Assembly (NCBI GenBank): GCA_021299465.1
Contig: JAJTHB010000002.1
Span: 1-64,000 of the forward strand
Direction of reading: 5' to 3'
DNA: 64,000 bases
From: Rickettsiales bacterium
GTDB lineage: Bacteria > Pseudomonadota > Alphaproteobacteria > Rickettsiales > SXRF01
A program made the position numbers and the translations under genes. Below are positions 25,696 through 35,415 of this stretch, piece after piece. The notes under the pieces are model-generated. The model was given only the letters and a program-made list of their open reading frames with translations. It was not told the origin of the DNA and did not search any database. Positions within the stretch are counted from its first letter, which is position 1. Every line of letters starts with the position of its first letter.

Positions 25696-26817
25696 ATGAA
25701 TGTTTCGATCATGGATGTTAAGAAACTGATTCAGGAGCCGTCAGGTGCGGTGAGGGGGGTCTTGGCCGCCAAGCTTGCAGGAGATTATGGCGCAGGCAAT
25801 TTTTCCAAAGCTGAGGCTGAGATAGCCAATGACATCTTCAGGTTGCTACTCAAGGATGTTGAAAAAAGCGTCCGCAGAACATTATCCGAGCATTTAAGCG
25901 GTTCCGGTCAGGTTCCGCACGATATTATCATCAAGCTTGCTAATGACGAACCGGAGGTGGCGGAGCACGTGCTTCAGCACTCGCCTGTATTGACCGACGA
26001 GGACCTGCTGCAGATCATCCAAAGCACGAAAGAGGTGATTAAGCTCTGTGCGGTGGCGCGCCGCCAGAATGTTTCGGCGCCGATATCGGATGCGCTGGTT
26101 GAAACGAAGCATCACTCGGTGCTTGGCGATCTTTTTCGCAATAAGGGCGCCAATATTTCAGAAAAAACCTTGCTTTCGGCGTGGAGCGATATTGCCAATG
26201 ATCACACCTTGCTTGAGACGCTGGTGCATCGCGGTGGTCTGCCGCTGACCGTTGCTGAGAAACTTTACCATGTCGTTACCGATGACATGAAGCATTTGCT
26301 GACGCGTCATTACAAGTTAAGCACGCCTGTTGCTCAAAAAGCTGTGAGTGACACCCGCGAGTGGGAAATGCTCGGCATCATGCCGGGCGAGGGTGCGATT
26401 GACCCTGATAATGACGAACAGGTCGAAGACCTTGTCGATCAGCTGTTCATGGGTGGCAGGCTAACCCATTCGCTACTTATTCGCGCTTTGTGTGTGGGGA
26501 GTATTAGTGTGTTTGAGGCGGGTATAGCGAGGCTTGCTGGAGTGCCGCGCGTGAATGCGCGTATTCTTTTGATGGATAGCGGCATTCTCGGGTTCAGGTC
26601 GATTTACAAAGCGGCGTCGATGCCTGAGGGTTTCTCCGAGGCGGTGCGCGTGCTGCTTGGCATAAGTCTTGAAGAAACGGATTTTGGTTTTAACAAGCGT
26701 CCGGATTTCCGCAAGCGTGTCGTAGACCGCATCTATGTTGAGGGTCATCATCGCACCGTGGACAACATGTCCTATTTACTCTCGATCATCGGAGGCAAGC
26801 TTGCAGTCCCAGCCTAA
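25696..26817 (+). CDS. DUF2336 protein (first of a tandem pair)
   Basis: A 373-residue helical-repeat protein of the DUF2336 family, widespread in Alphaproteobacteria and of unknown function. Features are EIANDIFRLLLKDVEKSVRRTLSEHL, VPHDIIIKLANDEPEVAEHVLQ and SPVLTDEDLLQII, forming HEAT-like alpha-hairpins. No catalytic motif or membrane segment is seen. An in-frame ATG at 25711 is an alternative start. The last 17 bases overlap the next gene, which is clearly homologous, so the pair arose by duplication and is co-transcribed. Confidence 0.88.
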   Translation: MNVSIMDVKKLIQEPSGAVRGVLAAKLAGDYGAGNFSKAEAEIANDIFRLLLKDVEKSVRRTLSEHLSGSGQVPHDIIIKLANDEPEVAEHVLQHSPVLTDEDLLQIIQSTKEVIKLCAVARRQNVSAPISDALVETKHHSVLGDLFRNKGANISEKTLLSAWSDIANDHTLLETLVHRGGLPLTVAEKLYHVVTDDMKHLLTRHYKLSTPVAQKAVSDTREWEMLGIMPGEGAIDPDNDEQVEDLVDQLFMGGRLTHSLLIRALCVGSISVFEAGIARLAGVPRVNARILLMDSGILGFRSIYKAASMPEGFSEAVRVLLGISLEETDFGFNKRPDFRKRVVDRIYVEGHHRTVDNMSYLLSIIGGKLAVPA

Positions 26818-27946
26818 CGTGTCATCCAACGCTCAATTGGTACTTTCGCCAGAAGATGTAAACCGCCTGCTCACCGATACCGGTGCCGGTGCGCGCATCG
26901 ACATGACCAATAAGATTGGCTCTGCCTATAACTCCAGGAATGCTTCGCCGCTTGGACCTCGCGAGATTATTGTTGCCGAGCAGATTTTCAGGCTTCTGCT
27001 TCGCGACACTGAGATCGCCGTGCGCACGTCGCTTGCGCAATATGTGAAAGATTCGCCGACCATCCCTCACGATATCGTAATCAAAATGGCTCGTGATGTG
27101 GAAGAAGTTTCGCTGCCGATTTTGCAATTCTCCGAAGTGCTCACGGATGACGATCTGGTCGAGCTGATTGCAGCAAAAGATGAGGTCTCTCGTTATCTAG
27201 CGATTTCCCGCCGCCGCATTGTGTCGGATCGCGTTTCGGATAATCTGATTAGTAAAGGCCATGAAGAAGTGGTGAGCGCGCTTGTTTCAAACAGTGGCGC
27301 CATTATTTCTGAAAGCGGCTTTGAGCGCATTATTACGGCGCATGGCAAGAATGAATCCATGATGAAAGCGGTTTCGCAGCGTAGCTACCTGCCGGTGGCC
27401 ACTGTGGAAAAGCTGATTACAGTGGTCTCATCCAGTCTGGCTGAAACCTTAAAGAAAAAATATCAGGCGCCAGACAGCTCAATCGAGAAAGAGATCGATA
27501 AAACGCGCGAAAGTGAAACGCTGCACCTCATTAAGCTTACCCATTCGGAAGGTGACATTGAAAAGCTCGTGCGTCAGCTGAATGCGTCTGGGCGCCTGAG
27601 TCCATCGATTATTTTGAGCGCCCTCTGCCAGGGCGATTTCAGCTTTTTTGAAAACAGCTTGGCGCATTTATCAAACATCCCCGTAACAAACGCGCGCAAA
27701 CTCATCACGGATCGTGGTGAGCTGGGTTTCAGGGCGATTTACAATAAATCCGGCCTGCCGGAGGCAATGTTTCCGGCGGTTAAGCTGCTGCTGAAAATTG
27801 TGCGTGAGCTGGATACGGAAGGTGAGATCAAGGGTGGTTCGCGCTATGCTAACCGCATTGTAGAGCGTATCCTGCATCACTCTGAAGATACGCCGATGGA
27901 GAACCTCTCCTACATCATCGCCCTCGTGCGTCGCGTTGCGCATTAA
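26801..27946 (+). CDS. DUF2336 protein (second of a tandem pair), TTG start
   Basis: A 381-residue paralogue of the preceding protein, aligning along its length (RLLLRDTEIAVRTSLAQYV, IPHDIVIKMARDVEEVS, LTDDDLVELI, MENLSYIIALV). The start is decided by the ribosome-binding site: GGAGG at 26791-26795 is followed after 5 bp by TTG at 26801. An ATG at 26735 in the same frame has no such site and lies deep in the upstream gene. The 17-bp overlap suggests translational coupling. Function unknown. Confidence 0.85.
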   Translation: MQSQPNVSSNAQLVLSPEDVNRLLTDTGAGARIDMTNKIGSAYNSRNASPLGPREIIVAEQIFRLLLRDTEIAVRTSLAQYVKDSPTIPHDIVIKMARDVEEVSLPILQFSEVLTDDDLVELIAAKDEVSRYLAISRRRIVSDRVSDNLISKGHEEVVSALVSNSGAIISESGFERIITAHGKNESMMKAVSQRSYLPVATVEKLITVVSSSLAETLKKKYQAPDSSIEKEIDKTRESETLHLIKLTHSEGDIEKLVRQLNASGRLSPSIILSALCQGDFSFFENSLAHLSNIPVTNARKLITDRGELGFRAIYNKSGLPEAMFPAVKLLLKIVRELDTEGEIKGGSRYANRIVERILHHSEDTPMENLSYIIALVRRVAH

Positions 27947-28031
27947 GCTTGGGTAGCTATCCACATCTGCTTTACAGCGTGTTTTTTTTATGTCAGGCTC
28001 GTTAGCAAATTAACCAATTATTGCGTCGTTT

Positions 28032-28811
28032 ATGTCCTTGACCAAAATCGCTGTCGTTGCTGATGATTCTCCTAAGGCCCAGTCGGCATTGAAAGAAATC
28101 GAAAAACGCTACGATATCGTCGAGATCACCAAGCGTCGTATGAGTGCCGAAGCAATTGTGGTTTTGGGCGGCGATGGCTTCATGCTTCAAACCCTGCATG
28201 AATACATGAAAATGAAGCTGCCTTTTTATGGCATTAATTGTGGTACCGTTGGTTTCCTCATGAACCAGTTCAATCTGGAAAACATCATGCAGCGCATGAA
28301 CGCCGCGCGCTCCTCGGTTCTGTATCCGCTGCATATGTTCGCTAAGCGCGCTACCGGTAAAACGGTGCAGCAACTCGCGTTTAACGAGGTTTCACTGTTT
28401 CGTGATGGCAGGCAGGCGGCGAAAATCCGTGTATCGATCGACCATGTGGTGCGCCTCAAGGAGCTGATCGCCGATGGTATTATGGTCGCCACTCCGGCCG
28501 GTAGCACGGCGTATAACTTCTCAGCGGGCGGGCCGATTATTCCGCATGGCGCGAATGTGATTGCACTCACGCCGCTCGTGCCCTTCAGGCCAAGGCGCTG
28601 GCGCGGCGCGCTTTTGCCGCATAATGCCAGCATCAACTTCACGATTCTGGAAGCAAATAAGCGTCCGGTCAATGCGGTGGCTGATTTCACTGAAATCGAG
28701 AATGTGACCGATGTTATCATCAGCGAGCAGCGCAAATCCGGCGTCACCCTGCTATTCGACGCCGAGCACAACCTCGAAGAACGCATTATCAAAGAACAGT
28801 TTACCTACTGA
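28032..28811 (+). CDS. nadK: NAD kinase
   Basis: A 259-residue ATP-NAD kinase, making NADP+ from NAD+. The catalytic GGDGFML motif lies near residue 46, followed by YGINCGTVGFLMN. The nucleotide-binding block TPAGSTAYNFSAGGPI and a C-terminal beta-sandwich are also present. The length is typical of the short alphaproteobacterial form. It is preceded by 85 bp after the DUF2336 gene. Confidence 0.95.
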   Translation: MSLTKIAVVADDSPKAQSALKEIEKRYDIVEITKRRMSAEAIVVLGGDGFMLQTLHEYMKMKLPFYGINCGTVGFLMNQFNLENIMQRMNAARSSVLYPLHMFAKRATGKTVQQLAFNEVSLFRDGRQAAKIRVSIDHVVRLKELIADGIMVATPAGSTAYNFSAGGPIIPHGANVIALTPLVPFRPRRWRGALLPHNASINFTILEANKRPVNAVADFTEIENVTDVIISEQRKSGVTLLFDAEHNLEERIIKEQFTY

Positions 28812-28933
28812 TTTTTATATTAAGTCGGATTTACGCGACATTATTTTTGCTGAAGCGAATAATTAACATTATTTTACTTGTGGGTTTTGACTCAGGTTGT
28901 TAGCCTTGGGGCAGGTTTAACTAGCGAACTCTT

Positions 28934-29917
28934 ATGCTGCTTGTAGTTTCCGAATTTATTGCCGCCAACCAAGCCGCTATCGACACGTTTGCCGCTGCGC
29001 TTAATAAGGCGCACCATCTTGAGATCGAGCTTGAGAATCATCAGTTTCCTAAGGAAGTCCGCCGCGAGATGGAATCCGCGCTAAACCATGAAGCGCGAAA
29101 AATTACAGCGTCTACAAATCAAATCATGGCGCTGTTGAAAGAAAAGGGGCAGAGCAGTGCAGAAGCGCTCCAGTCCTATCGTATTATTTACAGCAAGCTT
29201 ACCGAAAAATCTGAAAAGCATGAGGCGGAAGAGGCTGCAAAAAACGGCGGCAAGGAAAAATGGATGTGGATTGTAGGTGGTCCGAACGGCGCAGGAAAAA
29301 GCACCTTCGTTGCGTCGGAGTATGGTAAGCTGGCGGGGTTTGTGCCTCTGGTCAATCCGGATGATATTGCGGCCGAAATGTCGCCGCACGATGTGACTGC
29401 AGTTCAGAATGAAGCGGGCAGGCGCGCCATTGAGCGCATGCGCGAATATGCTGAGCAGGGACGGAGCTTTATTGTGGAGAGTACACTGGCCGGAAATTTT
29501 CACATGAAGCTGGCACGCGAATTGAAGGAAAAAGGCTGGCATATCGGCATGGTTTACATCACCAACGATTCCCCGCAAACGTCGCTGGCGCGTGTACGCC
29601 TGCGTGTCAGCAAGGGTGGGCATGATGTGCCCGATGAAGACGTTGTTCGCCGCTGGGAAAAATCGCATGAGAAACTCGCCGACCATTTAAGGTTGACTGA
29701 TTTGGCCTACATTCTTGATAATTCGACTCGTGAAGGTTTCGCACTGGTAGGCTCAGGTAAGGGTGGCAAAGTGGCTTTATTCCGCAAAGAACTCCTGCCG
29801 CATGTAACAGATAATATTACAAAAAATCAATTGGTTGTAAGCCTTTCTGATCTTACCAGATTCGCAAGAACAGTGAAGGAAATCCTGCCGTCAGACCAAA
29901 GACAGATGGGCGCGTAA
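28934..29917 (+). CDS. Zeta-toxin-like P-loop kinase, no antitoxin nearby
   Basis: A 327-residue protein. The N-terminal 105 residues are helical and charged; the kinase domain begins with Walker A GGPNGAGKST (115-124). LVNPDDIAAEMSP resembles the substrate-binding NxD segment of Zeta toxins, and FIVESTLAGNFHMKLARELKEKG and the VRLRVSKGGHDVPDEDVVRRW block match the Zeta-like branch. Zeta toxins phosphorylate UDP-N-acetylglucosamine precursors. No Epsilon-like antitoxin gene flanks it, so it may be an orphan housekeeping-type kinase of the same fold, or its N-terminal region may self-inhibit. Confidence 0.8.
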   Translation: MLLVVSEFIAANQAAIDTFAAALNKAHHLEIELENHQFPKEVRREMESALNHEARKITASTNQIMALLKEKGQSSAEALQSYRIIYSKLTEKSEKHEAEEAAKNGGKEKWMWIVGGPNGAGKSTFVASEYGKLAGFVPLVNPDDIAAEMSPHDVTAVQNEAGRRAIERMREYAEQGRSFIVESTLAGNFHMKLARELKEKGWHIGMVYITNDSPQTSLARVRLRVSKGGHDVPDEDVVRRWEKSHEKLADHLRLTDLAYILDNSTREGFALVGSGKGGKVALFRKELLPHVTDNITKNQLVVSLSDLTRFARTVKEILPSDQRQMGA

Positions 29918-29974
29918 TTACTGCATGGCAAGCAGAACAATCCTGTTGCCATATGTGCTAAACTCGGCTAAAAG

Positions 29975-30009
29975 CCTTCTCCCAGCTCAAGAATTGGGCG
30001 GGGTTTTTT
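29975..30009 (+). terminator. Intrinsic terminator after the Zeta-like gene
   Basis: CTTCTCCCA (29976-29984) pairs with TGGGCGGGG (29995-30003), with one mismatch and some G-U pairs, around a 10-base loop. Six T residues follow at once. It lies 58 bp after the Zeta-like stop and before the cold-shock gene; it could also act in the cold-shock leader. Confidence 0.65.
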
Positions 30010-30034
30010 GTTTCAATCAATTGGAGTAAGTACA

Positions 30035-30238
30035 ATGGCTACCGGCGTCGTCAAATGGTTCAACCCCGCAAAACGTTTTGGCTTCATTAAGCCTGATGAC
30101 GGCGGACAGGATGTGTTTGTTCACATCACTGCGCTAGAGCAGGCCGGTCTTTCGATGCTCGATGAGAACCAAAAAGTTCAGTATGATCTGGCTGACAGCA
30201 AAGGTAAGACCTCGGCTGTTAATTTGAAGCTGATCTAA
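30035..30238 (+). CDS. Cold-shock domain protein
   Basis: A 67-residue single CSD protein starting MATGVVKWFNPAKRFGFIKP. The RNP-1-like segment KRFGFI and RNP-2 DVFVHI carry the aromatic residues that bind single-stranded RNA or DNA. It acts as an RNA chaperone. The ATG at 30035 has GGAG about 9 bp upstream; the open frame before it is not needed. A strong terminator follows, so it is probably a monocistronic unit. Confidence 0.96.
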   Translation: MATGVVKWFNPAKRFGFIKPDDGGQDVFVHITALEQAGLSMLDENQKVQYDLADSKGKTSAVNLKLI

Positions 30239-30243
30239 CGGTA

Positions 30244-30272
30244 ATCCCCGCTTTGAAGCGGGGATCCTTTTT
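30244..30272 (+). terminator. Intrinsic terminator after the cold-shock gene
   Basis: ATCCCCGCTT (30244-30253) pairs perfectly with AAGCGGGGAT (30256-30265), followed by CC and TTTTT. The hairpin shares its GCGGGGATCC arm with the one near 43415, so it may also be a member of a dispersed repeat family. Confidence 0.85.
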
Positions 30273-30306
30273 CAACATTTTAGTCGTGGATCCCCGACGG
30301 TATTTA

Positions 30307-30326
30307 CCCCGTACAGAGATACGGGG
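30307..30326. repeat. Hairpin in the typA leader
   Basis: CCCCGTA pairs with TACGGGG around a CAGAGA loop, 18 bp before the typA start at 30345. It has no clean T-tract. It may shape translation initiation of typA or be part of the repeat debris in this 106-bp gap. Confidence 0.4.
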
Positions 30327-30344
30327 CGGGGTCAGAATTTTCTC

Positions 30345-32171
30345 ATGAAATCCATTCGCAACATTGCTATTATTGCCCACGTTGACCACGGCAAAACTAC
30401 ACTCATTGATCAGATGCTGAGGCAATCTGGCACCTTCCGTGCTAACCAGCAGGTGGAAGAATGTGTCATGGATTCCGGCGATCTCGAGCGCGAGCGCGGC
30501 ATTACCATTCTTGCCAAATGCACATCGGTCACGCGTGATAACCTTCGCATTAACATCGTTGATACACCCGGCCACGCCGATTTCGGCGGCGAGGTTGAGC
30601 GCGTACTTACCATGGTCGATGGCGTGGTGCTGCTGTGTGATGCCGCTGAAGGCCCGCTTCCCCAGACAAAATTTGTTTTAAGTAAAGCTTTAAAACTTGG
30701 CCTTAAGCCTATTGTAGTAATCAATAAAGTGGATCGAGGCGATGCGCGCCCTGAAGCGGTGCATAACGAGGTGTTTGATCTCTTTGCTGCGCTCGATGCC
30801 AGCGAAGAGCAGCTCGATTTTCCAACGCTCTATGCGTCTGGCCGTGACGGCTGGGCAGCGGAGAGCCTCACCGCTCCTCGTGAAACGCTTGATCCGCTGT
30901 TTGATAAAATCATCAGCCATGTGCCAGCGCCGGATGTTGATCCGGAAGCGAGCTTTGCCATGCTGGCTTCCATCCTTGAATATGACTCGTTCCTCGGGCG
31001 CATTTTGACTGGCCGCATCTATAGTGGCTCGGCCAAGGTCGGCATGCCGATCAAGGCGATGAATTTGAACGGCGAAATTTTAGAGCAGGGCAGGCTGACT
31101 AAGTTGCTCGCTTTTGACGGTATTAAACGTGTGCCGGTGGATGAGGCGCAGGCGGGTGATATCGTTGCGGTTGCCGGTATTGAAGGTGCCACAGTGTCTG
31201 ACACGATTGGCGGGCTTGATCTCACTAGTCCGGTACCATCGACGCCAATTGACCCGCCAACCATGTCGGTCACCATTAGCGTGAATGATTCGCCGCTTGC
31301 CGGTCAGGAAGGCAGCAAAGTAACCAGCCGCATGATCCGTGAACGCCTCCTGCGCGAGGCAGAAGGCAACGTGGCGATTCGCGTTACCGAAGCGGATTCC
31401 AAGGATGCCTTTGAAGTGGCGGGCAGGGGGGAACTCCAGCTAGGCGTTTTGATTGAGACGATGCGCCGCGAAGGTTTTGAGCTGTCGGTATCGCGCCCGC
31501 GCGTGATTTTCCGCACCGATGACATTACTGGCGAAAAACTTGAGCCGGTGGAAGAAGTGGTCATCGATGTCGATGAAGAACATTCCGGCGTTGTAGTGGA
31601 TAAGATTTCGCAGCGCAAAGGCGAGATGGTGGATATGCGTCCGTCCGGCGGTGGCAAAACGCGCATTATTTTTTATGTGCCCTCTCGCGGGCTCATCGGT
31701 TATCAGGGCGAGTTCCTAACCGATACGCGCGGCACCGGCACCATGAACCGCCTGTTTCATGACTACAAACCGTTCAAGGGTGATCTTGCAGGGCGTCGTA
31801 ACGGCGCGCTGATTGCGCTAGATAAGGGCGAAGCTGTGGCCTACGCCATCTGGAATTTGCAGGATCGCGGGATTATGTTCATCAATCCCGGTGATAAAGT
31901 CTATGAAGGCATGATTGTCGGCGAGCATAGCCGTGATAATGACCTTGAAATCAACGTGCTTCGCGCCAAGCAGCTTACCAACATTCGCGCTGCCGGTAAG
32001 GATGAGGCGATTCGTCTCGTACCGCCGCTTCGTATGACGCTGGAGCAAATGATCTCGTATATTCAGGATGATGAGCTGGTGGAAGTGACCCCTAAATCAC
32101 TTCGTTTGCGCAAAACGGCGTTGGATTCCAATGAGCGCAAAAAAATCACCCGCGCTAAAAAAGCGGTTTAA
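30345..32171 (+). CDS. typA: Translational GTPase TypA/BipA
   Basis: A 608-residue ribosome-binding GTPase of the EF-G/LepA superfamily. P-loop AHVDHGKTT at the N-terminus, switch [22 protein letters not shown] specificity motif, then EF-Tu-like domain 2, an EF-G-like domain V and the TypA-specific C-terminal domain. It helps ribosome assembly and stress adaptation, especially at low temperature, which may explain its place after the cold-shock gene. The length is normal. Confidence 0.97.
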   Translation: MKSIRNIAIIAHVDHGKTTLIDQMLRQSGTFRANQQVEECVMDSGDLERERGITILAKCTSVTRDNLRINIVDTPGHADFGGEVERVLTMVDGVVLLCDAAEGPLPQTKFVLSKALKLGLKPIVVINKVDRGDARPEAVHNEVFDLFAALDASEEQLDFPTLYASGRDGWAAESLTAPRETLDPLFDKIISHVPAPDVDPEASFAMLASILEYDSFLGRILTGRIYSGSAKVGMPIKAMNLNGEILEQGRLTKLLAFDGIKRVPVDEAQAGDIVAVAGIEGATVSDTIGGLDLTSPVPSTPIDPPTMSVTISVNDSPLAGQEGSKVTSRMIRERLLREAEGNVAIRVTEADSKDAFEVAGRGELQLGVLIETMRREGFELSVSRPRVIFRTDDITGEKLEPVEEVVIDVDEEHSGVVVDKISQRKGEMVDMRPSGGGKTRIIFYVPSRGLIGYQGEFLTDTRGTGTMNRLFHDYKPFKGDLAGRRNGALIALDKGEAVAYAIWNLQDRGIMFINPGDKVYEGMIVGEHSRDNDLEINVLRAKQLTNIRAAGKDEAIRLVPPLRMTLEQMISYIQDDELVEVTPKSLRLRKTALDSNERKKITRAKKAV

Positions 32172-32266
32172 ACCATATTTTGTTTGCTGCTTGATCTTCC
32201 ATACTATATAAAGATAAGCCATATTCCGAAAAGTTAATATTAACCAATATATTGGTGCGTTGCTTT

Positions 32267-33184
32267 ATGCGTTTTGTAGCATTGTTAGTTGCGGCGATTG
32301 TGGCAGTAGTTGCAGGTGTATTCGCCCTTCAAATGTCAAAAAAAGCGCAGCCAAATCCTGATCAGCAATCTTCCGTTGCGCAGCAAGGCCCAGCCGTTGC
32401 TACGGTTGAGGTTTTAGTTGCGCGCAGCCCGATTGAGGTTGGCACAATCCTGGAAGAATCGATGATTGATAAGCAGCCATGGCCATCACATCTGGTTCTG
32501 GATGGCTTCATCACTGTTGGCAGCAAGGATTCCAATTTGGTTGGCCGTGTGGCGCGCGCGTCGTTTCAAGCTAATGAGCCGATCATTCGCAGCAAGGTTG
32601 CTAATCCGAATGACCCAAGTTTCCTCGCAGCCAACCTGCCTGAAGGCATGCGCGCCATCACCATGGCAACGGACGCTATCTCCGGCGTTGCGGGCTATGT
32701 TTTTCCAGGTGACCGCGTAGATATCGTGATCACGCATAACATTCCGGGTGATATGCAAAACCGCGCTAATCGTTCGATGCGTGTCAATAACAAGCCGGAT
32801 GTATCGGAAGTGCTGATCGCTGATATTCGCGTGCTGGCCGTGAATGTCCGGCAGCCAAGCGGCAGGGAAGCGGCGAGTTCCACCCCATCAAGTATTACCC
32901 TTGAAGTTGCTGAGAAAGATGTGCAGGCGATTCGCCTTGCTGAGAAAATTGGCACATTGTCGCTGGCGCTCAGGCCACTCAAGGACAAGCAGGATCAGAT
33001 ACCCGATCCTATTCAATCCTCAAAACTCACGAATGTGAGGCTGTTTGGTGGCGATGATACTGGTGGCGTACGTATTGTTCGCGGTGCTGGCGAAGACCGC
33101 GAGGGTCAAATGCCATCTCCGGGTTTCTTTAATGCTCCTCCGCCAGCAGCGGATGCACCTCCAGCACCCCCACCTGCAGAATAG
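32267..33184 (+). CDS. cpaB: Flp pilus assembly protein CpaB
   Basis: A 305-residue inner-membrane/periplasmic protein of the Tad pilus. A membrane anchor (about 2-21) is followed by an SAF domain (VLVARSPIEVGTILEESM) and an RcpC/CpaB domain with the GYVFPGDRVDIVI block. A Pro/Ala-rich tail closes the protein. The ATG at 32267 (MRFVALL) puts the anchor at the N-terminus; the frame is open a little upstream. It is the first gene of the cpaBCDEF-tadBC operon; the pilin and prepilin peptidase genes are not in the window. Confidence 0.93.
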   Translation: MRFVALLVAAIVAVVAGVFALQMSKKAQPNPDQQSSVAQQGPAVATVEVLVARSPIEVGTILEESMIDKQPWPSHLVLDGFITVGSKDSNLVGRVARASFQANEPIIRSKVANPNDPSFLAANLPEGMRAITMATDAISGVAGYVFPGDRVDIVITHNIPGDMQNRANRSMRVNNKPDVSEVLIADIRVLAVNVRQPSGREAASSTPSSITLEVAEKDVQAIRLAEKIGTLSLALRPLKDKQDQIPDPIQSSKLTNVRLFGGDDTGGVRIVRGAGEDREGQMPSPGFFNAPPPAADAPPAPPPAE

Positions 33185-33195
33185 GAAAGATACCG

Positions 33196-34719
33196 ATGAA
33201 ATCTTTTGCTTATCTTCTTTTATGTGGTGTTGCGGTTGCCGCTTATGCTCCGTTGGCAGTAGCCAATTCCACGCCAGTTGCCAATCACGAAAAAAAAGCG
33301 CCTGAAATTAAACCGGACCATAAGCTGGCCGTCATTCCACTGAACCGTTCGTCGCTGATCAGTTTCCCGTCAGAAATGGCGGAGGTCATGGTGGCAAATC
33401 CGGACATCGCCGATGTGCACGCAAACAGCCCGCATCATCTCACCATCGTTGGCAAGAAGCTTGGCAGCACTAATCTTCGGGTGTTTAATAAATCCGGCGG
33501 TTTAATGCGCGAAGTGGATATTCAGGTTGGCCATGACCTGCCTGCGATTCGCCGCGCGCTGAAAAATTTCCTGCCGAGCGATGCAATAGGCGTTGAAATG
33601 GTGAATACCAGTATTGCGCTCACCGGTCGTGTTAGCAGTGCCGAGTCAGCTGAAAAAGCGGTTCGCATTGTCAAGGATTTCGTTCGCACATCAAGTGATC
33701 GCCCTTCCAACCGTCCCGAGACCATGGAAAACCTGATCGAAAATGGTGATCCTGAAATTTTGAACATGCTGCAAGTCACGTCTGGCCAGCAGGTCATGCT
33801 GAAGGTGCGTGTTGGTGAAATTAATCGCGAGGCACTCAAGAATCTTGGTATTGATTTGAATGCGGTGGGTAGGATTGATGGTATCAATACTATTGCGCTT
33901 GGCACCGGCGGCGGTATCGGTTCACTGGTTGCTCCTGCTACAAGCTCTGAGACCGCGCTTTCCGCCGGCCAGTTCTTGCTGCCTGGTGGCCGTAATCCGA
34001 GTAACACGCGCGGCGTGTTTACAGGCGCGTGGCGCCCAGGTGCTGGCACCTTCAGCGGTTTAGTCAAGGCACTTGAGCGTGATGGCTTGTTTAAGTTGCT
34101 CGCTGAGCCGAATCTGGTTGCGGTTTCTGGAGAAGAGGCAGAGTTTCTTGCTGGCGGCGAGATACCGATTCCGGTGGTACAAGCTGGTGGCTCAACCAAT
34201 AACGTGAGTATTGAATATAAGCCGTTCGGCGTAGCCGTGAAATTTACGCCGTTTGTGATTTCAGAAAATCGTGTGCGCATGGCGGTGCAACCAGAGGTAT
34301 CAGAAATTTCAACGGAGAATGCCGTGCGTGTGAGCGGTTTTGATATCCCGAGCATTTCGACGCGTCGTGCAAAAACCACCATCGAACTCGCGCCCGGTGA
34401 AAGCTTCATGATTGCCGGCCTGATCAAAGATCAGTTGCGTGCGAATATCGATCAGCTGCCCGGGGCAAAAGAGTTACCGGTGCTGGGCGCGCTGTTTCGC
34501 AGCAACGAATTTAAGCGCAACGAAACGGAGCTGGTGATCGCGGTGACGCCGTATCTTGTGGATCCGGTTAGAAGTTCAGATATCAAACTGCCTACGGATA
34601 ATTTCCGTCCGGCAAGCCAAATGGATATGTTCTTTTATGGTAAACTTGGTGGTGTGAGCGCGGGCGCTGCATCGCCGTCGGCTGGTCCTGAAGGGCCGGT
34701 CGGATTTATGGTGGATTGA
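33196..34719 (+). CDS. cpaC: Tad pilus secretin CpaC (RcpA)
   Basis: A 507-residue outer-membrane secretin with a signal peptide (about 1-24). An N-terminal periplasmic domain (HKLAVIPLNRSSLISFPSEM, and the VANPDIADV block) precedes a BON-like section. The C-terminal secretin domain contains VMLKVRVGEINREALKNLG, LAGGEIPIPVVQ and APGESFMIAGLI. It forms the pore through which the Flp pilus exits. It lies 11 bp after cpaB, and cpaD starts 2 bp after its stop. Confidence 0.95.
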   Translation: MKSFAYLLLCGVAVAAYAPLAVANSTPVANHEKKAPEIKPDHKLAVIPLNRSSLISFPSEMAEVMVANPDIADVHANSPHHLTIVGKKLGSTNLRVFNKSGGLMREVDIQVGHDLPAIRRALKNFLPSDAIGVEMVNTSIALTGRVSSAESAEKAVRIVKDFVRTSSDRPSNRPETMENLIENGDPEILNMLQVTSGQQVMLKVRVGEINREALKNLGIDLNAVGRIDGINTIALGTGGGIGSLVAPATSSETALSAGQFLLPGGRNPSNTRGVFTGAWRPGAGTFSGLVKALERDGLFKLLAEPNLVAVSGEEAEFLAGGEIPIPVVQAGGSTNNVSIEYKPFGVAVKFTPFVISENRVRMAVQPEVSEISTENAVRVSGFDIPSISTRRAKTTIELAPGESFMIAGLIKDQLRANIDQLPGAKELPVLGALFRSNEFKRNETELVIAVTPYLVDPVRSSDIKLPTDNFRPASQMDMFFYGKLGGVSAGAASPSAGPEGPVGFMVD

Positions 34720-34721
34720 TT

Positions 34722-35396
34722 ATGATGCGCAGCTTTTTACTGGTTACGACCGCCGCCGTTGCACTTGCGGCCTGCACAGGCCCAACAACATTTACCGTTA
34801 CGCCGAGCCAGACAGCGACCTATCCAAACGCATCATCAAAAGCTGATTCTGCGCAACCAGCGCCGCTAACGCCACCTGACAGCGCTTACCGTAACGTCGG
34901 GGATCCGGAGCGTTTACTTGATAGCTCTTCTGAGCTGGTGACCATGAGTATTGCTTCATCAGGTGACGTGACGGATATTGCCCAGATGGTGCGGCGCGAC
35001 CCACCAACACGTGCGGAACTTAACTGTGAGCCGGGCGAGAAAAGATGTGCACAGGTACAGGACCTCTTAACTAACCGTCACATTCCCGTGGAGGTTATGG
35101 GCAGTGGAAATAATGTCATTCTGGTTTACGACCGGGTGGTGGCGCGTGATTGCAATAGCCGCTTCGTCGACAACTCACAAAATGCTCACAATATGAACCA
35201 CCCGGCGCTAGCTTGTGCGACCGTTGCGAACACCATCCAAATGGTCAGTGACAAGCGTCAGTTCAGTAATCCAAGCATCATGGATTTACCGGATGGCTCG
35301 AAGGCCGTACAACAGCAGCGCCGCTATGCACAGCCAACGAAGCAAGGCAAACCTAAAGAGGGTTCGCTACTAAAAAGCATCGGCACGTCGCCATAA
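34722..35396 (+). CDS. cpaD: Tad pilus lipoprotein CpaD
   Basis: A 224-residue lipoprotein: an N-terminal signal with lipobox LAAC (Cys about residue 18), then a periplasmic domain with the CpaD-type C-terminal blocks (DCNSRFVDNSQNAHNMNHP and CATVANTIQMVSD). CpaD helps the secretin CpaC assemble in the outer membrane. Two consecutive ATGs at 34722 and 34725 are possible starts. Confidence 0.9.
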   Translation: MMRSFLLVTTAAVALAACTGPTTFTVTPSQTATYPNASSKADSAQPAPLTPPDSAYRNVGDPERLLDSSSELVTMSIASSGDVTDIAQMVRRDPPTRAELNCEPGEKRCAQVQDLLTNRHIPVEVMGSGNNVILVYDRVVARDCNSRFVDNSQNAHNMNHPALACATVANTIQMVSDKRQFSNPSIMDLPDGSKAVQQQRRYAQPTKQGKPKEGSLLKSIGTSP

Positions 35397-35415
35397 ACCG
35401 GATGAGCTCTTATTT

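Noticed and set aside
26735-26800. ATG at 26735 as the start of the second DUF2336 gene
   Set aside because: It would add 22 residues without family similarity and has no ribosome-binding site, whereas TTG 26801 has GGAGG at 5 bp.
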